Positions 45,046 through 53,934 of a stretch of DNA of 64,000 nt are shown piece after piece. The stretch comes from Pseudomonas sp. 8O (GTDB lineage: Bacteria > Pseudomonadota > Gammaproteobacteria > Pseudomonadales > Pseudomonadaceae). Location: the NCBI RefSeq assembly GCF_902506495.1, contig NZ_LR733265.1, forward strand, positions 1,548,826 through 1,612,825, in the 5' to 3' direction. Position 1 is the first letter of the stretch. The number at the start of each line of letters is the position of its first letter. The notes below the pieces were generated by a model. It worked only from the letters and a program-made list of their open reading frames with translations. It was not told the DNA's origin and made no database searches. The position numbers were made by a program, and so were the translations under genes.

Positions 45046-45171
45046 TTAATATTGACGCGACGAGTCAATCATTAATGAAGTAAAACGCTCACCATAATAC
45101 ATGATGTTACCACCGCATACAGCGATAAAAAGTGGCAGCAAAGCAACAATCACCCACCCTTGAAAAAACCA
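45046..45171 (-). pseudogene. possible remnant of a membrane protein gene
   Basis: On the minus strand a 42-codon tail without a start reads as one hydrophobic segment (GWVIVALLPLFIAVCGG) and a polar end (YYGERFTSLMIDSSRQY) before a stop. It looks like the 3' end of a lost membrane-protein gene between cysNC and the sulfotransferase. It is short and could be chance. Confidence 0.3.
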
Positions 45172-45256
45172 AATCTAAACATGGCTATCGAAAGAAAAAT
45201 AAAAAGCAATGAACCTCGACAGACACGCCATCAGTCTCAATACAAGACAGCCAAAA

Positions 45257-45910
45257 ATGAAAGTTAACTTCATTATTGTAGGAGCGCAAAAGTGTGGAAC
45301 GACAGCGCTACACGAAAGTCTAATAAAGCATCCATCAATATTCATACCAAAGAAGGAAATACATTACTTTGACAACAAGTCAATATACGAAAACGATATC
45401 AACTACCAAAACTATCACTCACACTTTCTCGAATACAAAAAACAAAGCGCGATAGGCGAGGCAACGCCAATATATTTATATTGGAATGGTGCGCTAGATC
45501 GAATAAAAAAATACAATGACAAAATTAAAATAATTGTAGTCTTGCGAAATCCAATTGAAAGAGCGTTTTCTCATTGGAATATGGAGCGAAACAGAGGAAA
45601 TGAAAATCTAACCTTCCTGGAGGCCATAACTTGCGAAGCGCACCGCTGCGCCGAGGCATTACCGGAACAGCATAGAATCTACTCCTATGTAGATCGCGGC
45701 CATTATATTAAACAGCTAAACAAACTGTGGGATATATTCAACAAAGAACAGACGCTAATTATAGATAGCGGGCGACTAAAAAATTATCAGCGCGAGACTT
45801 TACTAGAGATACATAATTTCCTAGGCATTGAAAGCTCGGAGAATACAGGCTCACTACCTCACGCCCCCCCTAATAGCACACCAAGGAGTATATACAAACT
45901 CGATGTCTGA
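45257..45910 (+). CDS. PAPS-dependent sulfotransferase, C-terminus out of frame
   Basis: 217 residues as read. The 5'-phosphosulfate loop VGAQKCGTTALHESL (near residue 6) and the 3'-phosphate motif VVLRNPIERAFSHW mark a sulfotransferase of the bacterial/NDST-like group. The frame ends at 45910, but the expected family C-terminus continues in another frame to 46004 (MSDSERAYLKEVY ... LGWDCSEWL). A C7 tract at 45864–45870 is the likely slip point: six Cs would restore a 248-residue protein. The start at 45257 is preferred because the family begins at MKVNFIIVG; an ATG at 45209 is also in frame. Strongly AT-rich compared with cysD. Confidence 0.85.
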   Translation: MKVNFIIVGAQKCGTTALHESLIKHPSIFIPKKEIHYFDNKSIYENDINYQNYHSHFLEYKKQSAIGEATPIYLYWNGALDRIKKYNDKIKIIVVLRNPIERAFSHWNMERNRGNENLTFLEAITCEAHRCAEALPEQHRIYSYVDRGHYIKQLNKLWDIFNKEQTLIIDSGRLKNYQRETLLEIHNFLGIESSENTGSLPHAPPNSTPRSIYKLDV

Positions 45911-46004
45911 CAGTGAGCGCGCGTACCTAAAAGAAGTATATTCAACAGGAATAAAAGAGTTGGAAGCAGCTCTTGGCTGGGACTGCTCAGAATGGCTGGC
46001 ATGA
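45864..46004 (+). other. C7 tract and out-of-frame sulfotransferase C-terminal segment
   Basis: After seven consecutive Cs (45864–45870), the frame one base later encodes AHQGVYTNSMSDSERAYLKE and then ELEAALGWDCSEWLA before TGA at 46002–46004. This matches the usual end of the sulfotransferase family. Losing one C joins it to the upstream frame. Either slipped-strand switching, a fixed mutation or a base-calling error explains it. Confidence 0.75.
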
Positions 46005-46117
46005 CCTGTCATACTAAAGTAGACAACTCTCAGTACCCGCTCGGGCGGCCGGACTATAAATGAGCGGCGACCCTCCAGATTTTCCCATCATTTTCGTATT
46101 GATCGCACCGCATGCCA

Positions 46118-46136
46118 CTGCTCAAAATTTGAGCAG
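46118..46136. repeat. inverted repeat between convergent genes
   Basis: CTGCTCAAAATTTGAGCAG is a near-perfect palindrome between the two sulfotransferase genes that converge here. It could act as a weak bidirectional terminator, though it lacks flanking T runs. The rest of 46005–46172 shows no gene. Confidence 0.4.
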
Positions 46137-46172
46137 CAGCAGTTGAATGCCTAAGTCAGCTTTCGGTGACAA

Positions 46173-47120
46173 TCAGGAAAAGTAATGATCCACGATGCGA
46201 CGAATGTCTGGTCCCGGCACGAGGTCGCAATCCTTAAGGCGATCGATGATCGGACCACCAAGAAAATGCTCCTGCGGTAAATCGAGGATCGATGCAAGCT
46301 TGTGATTATTCGCCTCCTCTTGCATAAAAATTTCACGAGCAATCGGCGGTATCGGAAAATCACGCTTTTTTAGTAAGTCGGGCAGTACACTCGAAATTTG
46401 ATGCACAATCTTTTCATAATTCCCGCGTCGATTGGCTGGTGGTAGGCCTTGATTGACAAGCCGGACAAACTCCATCAAATCAATAGATGGTGTTACGTTC
46501 TGCTCGCTAGGAGGTAGCTCCAGTATGTCGGTCAGGTTCGATAGTTCGATTGCACCCAAAAAATCTTTTAGCAGACGCCCAGAGCTGTAATCAATTACAG
46601 TCACCCTAGCTCCCGCCTCCTGCCACAATCTATAGCGCCTTAGAAAATTGTACCTTTTCTGTTTTATTGTATGTCGAATGAACTCGCCATAAGTGCGCAG
46701 TCCACCCCACTTCAGATGTTCTATATAAAGAGACCGAGAGTAGTCGACCTGATTCCTTAGAACCATAATTATGTGAACTTCACGACCAGGAAACATCTTA
46801 ACCAAACGGGTGGTGTTACCAGTATCGACGTTAAAATCGAAGTGCTCGCTACTAAGTAGAAGTGTTCGACCAGCCGCCTCCTCGACTTCGTCAGCCAACT
46901 CCTCTAACGCCTTTCTCTCCATTGTTGGATCAATTGCTATATCTTGGTACTTGAAATTTAACGCCTTGGCCACCCAATAGTGATGCCCTGACTCCCTTCC
47001 TGCCCGCAAAAACTTCATGTCGTTAGATTCGAGAAGTTCTTCATTTATCCCGATGACGCTCTGAAGGTAGGTAGAGCCTGTCTTCTCAAGACCGACGTGA
47101 ATATAAACTTTACCAGTCAT
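46173..47120 (-). CDS. sulfotransferase-like protein (P-loop)
   Basis: 315 residues from the ATG at 47120. The N-terminus KVYIHVGLEKTGSTYLQSVI has the phosphosulfate-loop pattern of PAPS sulfotransferases. A likely 3'-phosphate site is IIMVLRNQVDYSRSLYIEHL, and a possible catalytic residue lies in LLSSEHFDFN. The start overlaps the stop of the giant fusion gene (ATGA), so expression is coupled; this rules out the longer in-frame start. It is the last gene of the minus-strand glycan operon. Acceptor unknown, presumably a glycan or lipid-linked sugar. Confidence 0.8.
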   Translation of the reverse strand: MTGKVYIHVGLEKTGSTYLQSVIGINEELLESNDMKFLRAGRESGHHYWVAKALNFKYQDIAIDPTMERKALEELADEVEEAAGRTLLLSSEHFDFNVDTGNTTRLVKMFPGREVHIIMVLRNQVDYSRSLYIEHLKWGGLRTYGEFIRHTIKQKRYNFLRRYRLWQEAGARVTVIDYSSGRLLKDFLGAIELSNLTDILELPPSEQNVTPSIDLMEFVRLVNQGLPPANRRGNYEKIVHQISSVLPDLLKKRDFPIPPIAREIFMQEEANNHKLASILDLPQEHFLGGPIIDRLKDCDLVPGPDIRRIVDHYFS

Positions 47121-50100
47121 GGGGCATCTGCTCGAACGTTGTCTGTCGCTGTCGGGTATGAAAGAATCGGCCATTTATAAGCTAGCTCATACGCTTGAGT
47201 AAAGAGTTCTCTTCGATGCATCATTTCAAGTAAATTGGCCGGAGTCTTATAGAGCGAGGTAGTCTTCGGCACGAAGATGAACTCCCCGTTAAAAGCATAT
47301 TTTTTCCACAAGACCCAATCTTCCAAGTGGGATAATTCCTCCTCAAATCCACCGCAACGAGCAAACAATTGCGAACTGAAAAGCACCGCTTGAATTGGCA
47401 AATAGTTATGCTTCCGAAGAACTTCACGGTCAAATTGTTGATGGAAAAGCGGCGCAGTGAAGTGATTATGTTCGCGATACCGCCCTGCCTCTTTTTCAAT
47501 ATAATCGACAGGGACATCCCATGCCAACGCATATGCGGCATCGGCTTTGCTATTCACCAATGCCTGATATAGCGTTTCAATGTGATCTGGGAACAGGAGA
47601 TCGTCATCATCAAGCAGCAGATAATATTTCCCATCAGCCTCAGCCATCCCCCTATTACCTGCATGAGATCGCCCTCTCTTCTCGCAGGCTATATGCCTTG
47701 CCGTATACCCAGAACCAGCTTTCCGCGCTAGATCTGCGACTAATTCGGCAGCAGAGTTACCCCCATCTTCCACCACTAGATGCTCAATTTTCGGATAAGT
47801 CTGATTGATTACTGAGATCATACACTGGCGCAAAAGCGCTCCCCGTCCAGCGACGGTACGAGTAACGACGGTGATCAGGGGTAGTTCGTCGGTATATTGG
47901 GGTAACGGTATCACTTCATGGAATGCCCCATGGCGCGAAATTTCATAGTCAAAGCTACGGAAAGGAAAGTTGGCTTTTGTACGCTCACGAGTCATAAGAA
48001 AGGCAGGAGTCATCAGTATCGCACGCGGCAGCACTGAAAGTAGCATGCGGCGACTCCCTTTGAAGCCGGCTCCTCGGGCTAACAGTTTCGACAGAATTAT
48101 GAAGGCATACAGAATATCTTTTATATTGCCGTAACGTAGGCGTAAATAATAGTTAGAGAGAATGCTGCCACTGAATTGGAGCGGCTTTAATTCACCAGCC
48201 TCCTTGTAAGTATAGTGGCTCACCACTGCAGAGGGTACGTAGCGCAGTAGGTGGCCTGCTCTCCTCAGCCTGTAAGACAGCTCGACATCTTCACCATACA
48301 TGAAGATTCTCTTCTCGTAGCCGCCTACCTGCAAATAGTGCTCGCGCGCGAGCAGGATGCAGGCATGCGAGGACCAATTAACACAAAGGCTAACTGGGTC
48401 AACAAATTTTGGATGTTCATATGGAGCTTGTCGTAACTCCCACGATGCTGCCTCAGGATCGTGTAGCGCCACAGCTACCACTCGGGTGATTGAGTCGACC
48501 ATGAATGCGAGGTCAATATTACTGACCAAGATGAATGGAGTAGAAGCGCCACGTATTGCGAAGTCATGGCCTGCCCCAAATCCTTTATTACTTCGCGCCT
48601 CAACGGTAGCCCTAGCAAACCGCCATCCGTGAGTTTTAACCGCATCGGTTAGCCTTAAGGGGGTATCGTCGGAGGAGTCGTTGTCAACAAAAACAAGATG
48701 TATCTTGTTCAGTGGATATTTCTGATCAAGTAGGCTGACCATGAATGTTTCGAGCCAGTGCCCATTGTTGTGTGTGACGACACTGATTGTTATCTCTGGC
48801 CACTCCACGATTTCGCATTCTGGATTACGCATCAGTGCAGTGATATCCACCGAGTTGCGCATCTCAACAAGAGCATCCATTGCCTTTGCAGACTGGCTAG
48901 AGTTTGCTAATCCTGATAGTCGAAGAGCTGCTCTGTAAAAAAACTCCTTGCTTAAATAGATCATATTCTTGCAAGAACTTTGAATAACGTCGTCCACTAC
49001 CCGGAATGGGCGAGTGAAACGCCATGACCGCGACCGGTAGGCCTCAAGCAATAACTCGTCGACCTCCCAGCGGACTTTTTCCATCGCGACGTAGCGTTGT
49101 TCCAGATCCTCGAAGCGGATTTTAATGTCTGCCAACTCTTGTTCTAATCTATCCTTGACTGACTCTGACATTGTTTTAACTAGATTCTGTTCATTGACTT
49201 GATTACAAAGGAATCCTTTCATTTCAGCTAGTTTATCCTCAGACATTCTTCTGTACTCAAACCATTCAGCCTTTTCATGTGCATGTAATTTAAACTGACT
49301 ATCAAGATTTACTTTATGTTCGGCCAGATCTCGCTCTAGATGCTGCTGATACTCAGACCACTCAGACTTTTCGTGCGCATGCAGCTTAAACTGATTATCA
49401 AGGTTTAGTTTAAGCTCGGCCAGATCTCGCTCTAGATGCTGCTGATACTCAGACCACTCAGACTTTTCGTGCGCATGCAGCTTAAACTGATTATCAAGGT
49501 TTAGTTTAAGCTCGGCCAGATCTCGCTCTAGGTGCTGCTGATACTCAGACCACTCAGACTTTTCGTGCGCATGCAGTTTAAACTGATTATCAAGGTTTAG
49601 TTTAAGCTCGGCCAGATCTCGTTCTAGGTGCTGCTGATACTCAGACCACTCAGACTTTTCGTGCGCATGCAGTTTAAACTGATTATCAAGATTTAGTTTA
49701 AGCTCAGCCAGATCTCGCTCTAGATGCTGCTGATACTCAGACCACTCAGACTTTTCGTGCGCATGAAAATTAACAAGTTCATCAACAAAAGCATAGTCTC
49801 GCAGAATTTGGCGGTACTCGTTCTCAAAGCTAACAATTGAGGAGGGGCCTTCAACAAGAATTGCCCGATACATTCGCATCGAGAAATCAGTCAAAGTTGT
49901 TGGTAGCACCGGAGTCTCCGCCTCAGTATTATGCCGCAAAGTTTCATCAATCATCTCAGGTTCCCCTCCATCGGCGCCAAGGAAAACCCGAATTTCTTCG
50001 GTAATACTGACAGGATTAAGGATCAGACGATCATAATCTATGACCAGCCATTGCAGCCCATGGTCTGCTACTGCGCGGGCGGCTTCATAATTGTAGACGA

Positions 50101-50575
50101 TCCAAAGGAGTATTCCATGTGTGAGTGTAAATGCATTACGGCGTTGAAGTGAAGCGGCCACCGCGATGGGATTACGCTGCACGAGAAGCACTTTAGGGCG
50201 ATCGACAATATCCAACCAGAATCTCATTAAACGGCACAATCGCGGATCTTTGAATGCCACCTTGCCTTCGCCGATAGCGATTAGCCCGGAGTACCAAGTA
50301 CTCGCTTCAGCTTGAAGCTCATTAGAAAACTCCTCATGAGGCATGACTCTCGCCCAGCAGCTTTTTCCACCTAGCAGACGATCATTGATCGCCACAAGGG
50401 CACGATCTTCCCAGAACCCTTTGGGATTATCTTTATCTGCACTTATCAGGTTGTCACCAAACTCATAGCCGAACGAACTCACAACACTGGCGACTGCACT
50501 AGTACCCGAGCGGTGCATACCCAATATGATGACCGGTGTAGAAGCACTTGACCCAATGCATATTGAACTACTCAT
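47117..50575 (-). CDS. giant fusion: sulfotransferase, coiled-coil repeats, two GT2 glycosyltransferase domains
   Basis: 1152 residues. Residues about 12–250 are a sulfotransferase domain (P-loop ILGMHRSGTSAVA at 17–29; VLLVQRNPIAVAASLQRR near 135). Residues 271–430 are five 32-residue repeats starting HAHEKSEWSEYQQHLERDLA, then a degenerate sixth, predicted coiled coil. After SRSWRFTRPFRVVDD comes GT2 domain A (about 593–800; VVTHNNGHWLETF, VFVDNDSSDDT) and GT2 domain B (about 897–1100; VVTRTVAGRG, LLLDDDDLLFPDH). It may add a sugar and sulfate to one glycan; that order is an inference. It overlaps both neighbours by ATGA, placing it firmly in the operon. Confidence 0.88.
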   Translation of the reverse strand: MSSSICIGSSASTPVIILGMHRSGTSAVASVVSSFGYEFGDNLISADKDNPKGFWEDRALVAINDRLLGGKSCWARVMPHEEFSNELQAEASTWYSGLIAIGEGKVAFKDPRLCRLMRFWLDIVDRPKVLLVQRNPIAVAASLQRRNAFTLTHGILLWIVYNYEAARAVADHGLQWLVIDYDRLILNPVSITEEIRVFLGADGGEPEMIDETLRHNTEAETPVLPTTLTDFSMRMYRAILVEGPSSIVSFENEYRQILRDYAFVDELVNFHAHEKSEWSEYQQHLERDLAELKLNLDNQFKLHAHEKSEWSEYQQHLERDLAELKLNLDNQFKLHAHEKSEWSEYQQHLERDLAELKLNLDNQFKLHAHEKSEWSEYQQHLERDLAELKLNLDNQFKLHAHEKSEWSEYQQHLERDLAEHKVNLDSQFKLHAHEKAEWFEYRRMSEDKLAEMKGFLCNQVNEQNLVKTMSESVKDRLEQELADIKIRFEDLEQRYVAMEKVRWEVDELLLEAYRSRSWRFTRPFRVVDDVIQSSCKNMIYLSKEFFYRAALRLSGLANSSQSAKAMDALVEMRNSVDITALMRNPECEIVEWPEITISVVTHNNGHWLETFMVSLLDQKYPLNKIHLVFVDNDSSDDTPLRLTDAVKTHGWRFARATVEARSNKGFGAGHDFAIRGASTPFILVSNIDLAFMVDSITRVVAVALHDPEAASWELRQAPYEHPKFVDPVSLCVNWSSHACILLAREHYLQVGGYEKRIFMYGEDVELSYRLRRAGHLLRYVPSAVVSHYTYKEAGELKPLQFSGSILSNYYLRLRYGNIKDILYAFIILSKLLARGAGFKGSRRMLLSVLPRAILMTPAFLMTRERTKANFPFRSFDYEISRHGAFHEVIPLPQYTDELPLITVVTRTVAGRGALLRQCMISVINQTYPKIEHLVVEDGGNSAAELVADLARKAGSGYTARHIACEKRGRSHAGNRGMAEADGKYYLLLDDDDLLFPDHIETLYQALVNSKADAAYALAWDVPVDYIEKEAGRYREHNHFTAPLFHQQFDREVLRKHNYLPIQAVLFSSQLFARCGGFEEELSHLEDWVLWKKYAFNGEFIFVPKTTSLYKTPANLLEMMHRRELFTQAYELAYKWPILSYPTATDNVRADAP
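49190..49765 (-). repeat. 96-bp in-frame tandem repeats
   Basis: Five 96-bp units run from 49765 down to 49286 (boundaries at 49669, 49573, 49477, 49381), and a degraded sixth follows to about 49190. Four encode identical 32-residue units; the fifth has a few changes (AEHKVNLDSQFKL). Near-identity at DNA level points to recent amplification, and copy number may vary between strains. Confidence 0.92.
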
Positions 50576-51660
50576 AAACCAGTTACTCTTGAATCTAAGA
50601 ACCGCCGCCCTATCGGGATTTTTCCCTTAAGACGCAGGGCCGGCTTCTCAATTAGCCACCAAGATCCGAAGGCAAGGACAAGCGTCACTGGCAAGGAGAG
50701 CGCAAACATACTCATGGGTGAGACGTCGATAAAATAGTGGGCTATAATCTGCTGGACAGGAAAGGCATAGATATAGATACCAAACGATATATCACCAAAG
50801 CGACCTGCCCGAAGTGCAAACAATGGAGGAAAGTAAGCGACATAAAAAATCAAATAGGAAATATAAATAGTAACCGAAACTATCCCTGCACTCCCAAAAT
50901 ATTGCCAAACCAGCATTGCCAGCGAAACAATCAGCAATGCCGGAAAATTTAAAGGTAGATAGTGTCGATTGACGTAAAAAAAAGATCCTATTAGGAAAAA
51001 TAGTGGATTGCGGATCGACCCATCTACTTGCGTAATGGGAAATTTCTCTGGAGCCGCCAAATAGACCAGCACGCCAATAAAGAAAACGCCATTAAACACT
51101 GAGCGCTCTTTAAGTACTCCCAGTGCCCCGACAATCGCCACCCACGAGTACATCCAGACCTCAACCGGTAGCGACCATAATGAGCCATTCACGGCCGGTC
51201 CAAAAGGATTACCTTCGAATACTCCAGGAAGTCTGTACTGAATACCGTAGATCAAGGCTGTATTTGAAGCTAGAAAGCGCCAAGTGCGGGCATCCGAAAA
51301 ATAGTCACCTAGTTGTAGTGTGGTGGCTAGAGGACCAACCAGTAGCACACAAAAGAGAACAGCGACAAATAAGCCAGGAAATATCCTCAGCGCCCGCGCC
51401 TCGACGAAAGCGAAGATACTGTCGCGGTTCACGTAACTGGCTGTAACAAGAAATCCGCTTACAGCGAAAAAGAGTCCAACTGCAAGTCCGCCAAGGCCAA
51501 TTTTGACGTTTTCAAAGAGCCAGAAAGATATCGGATCATGTGCATTTCGCCCAATCGCTAGAGGGTAACAGTGGTAATACAGCACTGCTAACGCAGCGAC
51601 TAGGCGAAGCAGTGTAAGATTATTATCTTGAGATTCTGTTGCTTGAGCAAGTGTCCGCAT
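50572..51660 (-). CDS. acyltransferase 3 family protein (OafA/NodX-type)
   Basis: 362 residues with about ten membrane segments. The first segment carries LTLLRLVAALAVLYYHCYP with the conserved catalytic-type His; GLFFAVSGFLVTASYVNRDS follows as in O-antigen acetylases. There is no C-terminal SGNH esterase domain. It would transfer an acetyl or similar acyl group to sugars of the exported glycan at the inner membrane. It starts 57 bp after the Wzt-like gene and overlaps the fusion gene start by ATGA. AT-rich composition like its downstream neighbours. Confidence 0.9.
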   Translation of the reverse strand: MRTLAQATESQDNNLTLLRLVAALAVLYYHCYPLAIGRNAHDPISFWLFENVKIGLGGLAVGLFFAVSGFLVTASYVNRDSIFAFVEARALRIFPGLFVAVLFCVLLVGPLATTLQLGDYFSDARTWRFLASNTALIYGIQYRLPGVFEGNPFGPAVNGSLWSLPVEVWMYSWVAIVGALGVLKERSVFNGVFFIGVLVYLAAPEKFPITQVDGSIRNPLFFLIGSFFYVNRHYLPLNFPALLIVSLAMLVWQYFGSAGIVSVTIYISYLIFYVAYFPPLFALRAGRFGDISFGIYIYAFPVQQIIAHYFIDVSPMSMFALSLPVTLVLAFGSWWLIEKPALRLKGKIPIGRRFLDSRVTGL

Positions 51661-51717
51661 ATTTATTCCAGGTCTAAATAATACCTTTTAAAGGTACTGG
51701 GCGAAGCTGTCCAAGCC

Positions 51718-52416
51718 TTATCCGGCCCACATGATTTTATCGTAAATCTTTAGAGCATCATCCACCGACTCACCCTGAATCAGACTGCCATTATTTAACA
51801 CAAGACAACGATCACATAAGTTGGCAATCTGATCACGAGAGTGAGAAACTAATACCACCGTTTGACCGGAAGAAATTTTTTTCATCATGGTACGTTCGGC
51901 CTTTATCTTGAAATTGGCATCACCCACGCTTAGCACTTCATCCACCAGCAGAACATCCGGGTTGATAATGGTGCTAATAGCAAAGCCCAAACGGGCCGAC
52001 ATGCCGCTGGAGTATTTGTGCACCGGCTCGTCGAAGAAATCGCCCAACTCCGAATAGGCCTTTACCTCCTGCAGACGCTCCAGCACCTCGCGGCGGCTGT
52101 AGCCCAGCAACATTCCGCGGAAGATGGCATTGTCCCGCCCACTTAGGTTGCTATCGAAGCCTGCTTGCAGCGCCAACAGTGCAACTGAAGCGTCCCGATT
52201 GATCACTTTACCGCCGTCCGGGTGCAGCGCGCCTGACAAGATTTTGAGCAGGGTAGATTTGCCGGCCCCATTGGCCCCGAGGATGCCCAGTGTTTCACCT
52301 GCGTGCACATCTAGGGAAATACCTTTAAGCGGTTCGATATAGTCATTTTGGCTGGCCTTACCGCTCATTTTGAAGCGCACACTCACATCATGCAGAGAAA
52401 GAAATACCTTGCTCAT
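51718..52416 (-). CDS. polysaccharide ABC exporter ATPase (Wzt/KpsT-like, no C-terminal glycan-binding domain)
   Basis: 232 residues from the ATG at 52416 (a GTG one codon upstream is possible). Walker A GANGAGKST, signature YSSGM, Walker B VLLVDEVLSVGD and switch His in VLVSHSRDQ are typical of O-antigen/capsule exporter ATPases. It lacks the C-terminal carbohydrate-binding domain of Wzt proteins that sense chain ends (those exceed 400 residues), so export may not depend on a terminal cap. The start overlaps the stop of the permease gene (TGATG). Pairs with the TPR-Wzm permease. Confidence 0.92.
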   Translation of the reverse strand: MSKVFLSLHDVSVRFKMSGKASQNDYIEPLKGISLDVHAGETLGILGANGAGKSTLLKILSGALHPDGGKVINRDASVALLALQAGFDSNLSGRDNAIFRGMLLGYSRREVLERLQEVKAYSELGDFFDEPVHKYSSGMSARLGFAISTIINPDVLLVDEVLSVGDANFKIKAERTMMKKISSGQTVVLVSHSRDQIANLCDRCLVLNNGSLIQGESVDDALKIYDKIMWAG

Positions 52417-53864
52417 CACAGCATGCCCTGCCGTACGAAGTTGCTGCGCTGACTTGTATAAATGAAGTAATTGGCCAAGAACACGACGGCGCTTGCCAGA
52501 ATGACGTAGCCCAAACTAGTTAAGTCTGGCGCCTTGCCTTCCAGAAGCACCTCTCTGTAGGCGCTAATCAACTGGGCCATCGGATTATATTGGAGCCACT
52601 GGCCAATATTGCCGGGCATACTGCGGTAGTCATAAATCACCCCGGAGAGAAACATCAGTAAGGTCAGCCCCGTGGCAACCAAGTTGGCCAAGTCACGCAT
52701 AAATGGAATGATCGCGGCCAATAGCATACCCAAGGCAAGCGTAAGCAGCAGCTGGCTCAGCAGAATGAGTGGCAGCCAGAGTAAGTTCCAACTTATGGCC
52801 TGCAGATCGGTCAGCAGTCCCAAGCCTAGCAGACACAACAGAGCTGGCAGTTGCTTGAAGGTGGCCTGGAAAATGTTAACCAGGGGGAAGAAAGCCGGCG
52901 CAATGTTGGTGTTGAGCATCAGTGACTGCCCGCCGACGATGCTCGTGGCGCAGTTGGAAATCGCCTTGGCAAACCACATCCATGGCACCAAGCCACAGAG
53001 CAGAAAAAGACCGTAGTTTTCCGAACCGCGATGCAGTAGGTGACCGAACAAATAGTAGTAGATAATCAAGTGCAACAGGGGCTCGATGACCACCCAAGTA
53101 TAGTTGAGGCGGGTGCGGGCTGATTCGGACTTCATGTTTAGCAGGGCTTTAGTCGACACCAGTTGCATAAAGTGCAACAAGCCGACCTGACCCGGACGTT
53201 TGCGCGTCTGCTGGGGCCGCGCTGGAGCTAGTAGCTCCGCACCATATTGTGCGGCCAACCTGTAGCTACGGGCGTCTTTCATCTTACCCTGCTGCTTGCA
53301 GGACACGGCTACTTGCCTGTAAGCACGGGCAAGTTCTGGCTTTAATTCGATCACCCGCTTCCAGCGTTTTTCAGCTTGTGGCCAGTCTTCGCGCTTTTCA
53401 GCCAGCTCGGCATACTGAAGCCAAGGCTCGATATGCTCGCTGGCATGTTCACGTGCCTGCTGATTGAACGCTTCGGCGGCGTCGATGTTGCCCAGCTTTA
53501 GCTCCAGCTCAGCAGATTTAGCCAGCAGTTGCCATTGATTCGGGCAATTCCTTCTCCCGTCTGCCAAGAAAGCGGACTCCTGCTGGGAGTTATGACGCAA
53601 GGCTGCCCATTCGGCACTGGTCAGCCATACGGATGTCTGTCCGGCAAATTTGCGGCGCGCCTCAGCCAATAACTCGCCAGCACCCTGTAAGTCTCCTTGC
53701 CGCATCATGCTAATTGCGCCCTGCACCCAAGGAGCTGGGTATCCTTTATATAGATCACGGTAGGTGCGCCAAAACTCACTAGCCTCCGCCCATCGCTTTT
53801 CACGCATAGGCTTCATACCCAGTTCGAAGGCAGCGGCAGGGGAAAGTAATTCGTTATTGGACAT
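52416..53864 (-). CDS. ABC-2 polysaccharide export permease (Wzm type) with N-terminal TPR domain
   Basis: 482 residues. The C-terminal 260 residues are an ABC-2 permease with six membrane segments (YTWVVIEPLLHLIIYYYLFG, LLCGLVPWMWFAKAI, SGVIYDYRSMPG). The first about 210 residues are TPR-like repeats (WAEASEFWRTYRDLYKG, AEKRWKRVIELKPELARAYR), absent from ordinary Wzm proteins of about 260 residues. The two parts are in one frame without a break. The TPR part is probably cytoplasmic and may bring other proteins to the exporter. It heads the wzm-wzt pair, 70 bp after rmlC. Confidence 0.9.
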   Translation of the reverse strand: MSNNELLSPAAAFELGMKPMREKRWAEASEFWRTYRDLYKGYPAPWVQGAISMMRQGDLQGAGELLAEARRKFAGQTSVWLTSAEWAALRHNSQQESAFLADGRRNCPNQWQLLAKSAELELKLGNIDAAEAFNQQAREHASEHIEPWLQYAELAEKREDWPQAEKRWKRVIELKPELARAYRQVAVSCKQQGKMKDARSYRLAAQYGAELLAPARPQQTRKRPGQVGLLHFMQLVSTKALLNMKSESARTRLNYTWVVIEPLLHLIIYYYLFGHLLHRGSENYGLFLLCGLVPWMWFAKAISNCATSIVGGQSLMLNTNIAPAFFPLVNIFQATFKQLPALLCLLGLGLLTDLQAISWNLLWLPLILLSQLLLTLALGMLLAAIIPFMRDLANLVATGLTLLMFLSGVIYDYRSMPGNIGQWLQYNPMAQLISAYREVLLEGKAPDLTSLGYVILASAVVFLANYFIYTSQRSNFVRQGML

Positions 53865-53934
53865 TATTTATGTATTCCATACAGATCAAGGATTCGGCTG
53901 CCGCATTACGGCCAAACCCGCGATGTCGGTCTAA

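Noticed and set aside
49190..49765. Regular direct repeats that could suggest a CRISPR array
   Set aside because: The 96-bp units are contiguous, lack unique spacers, and are in frame within a long gene.
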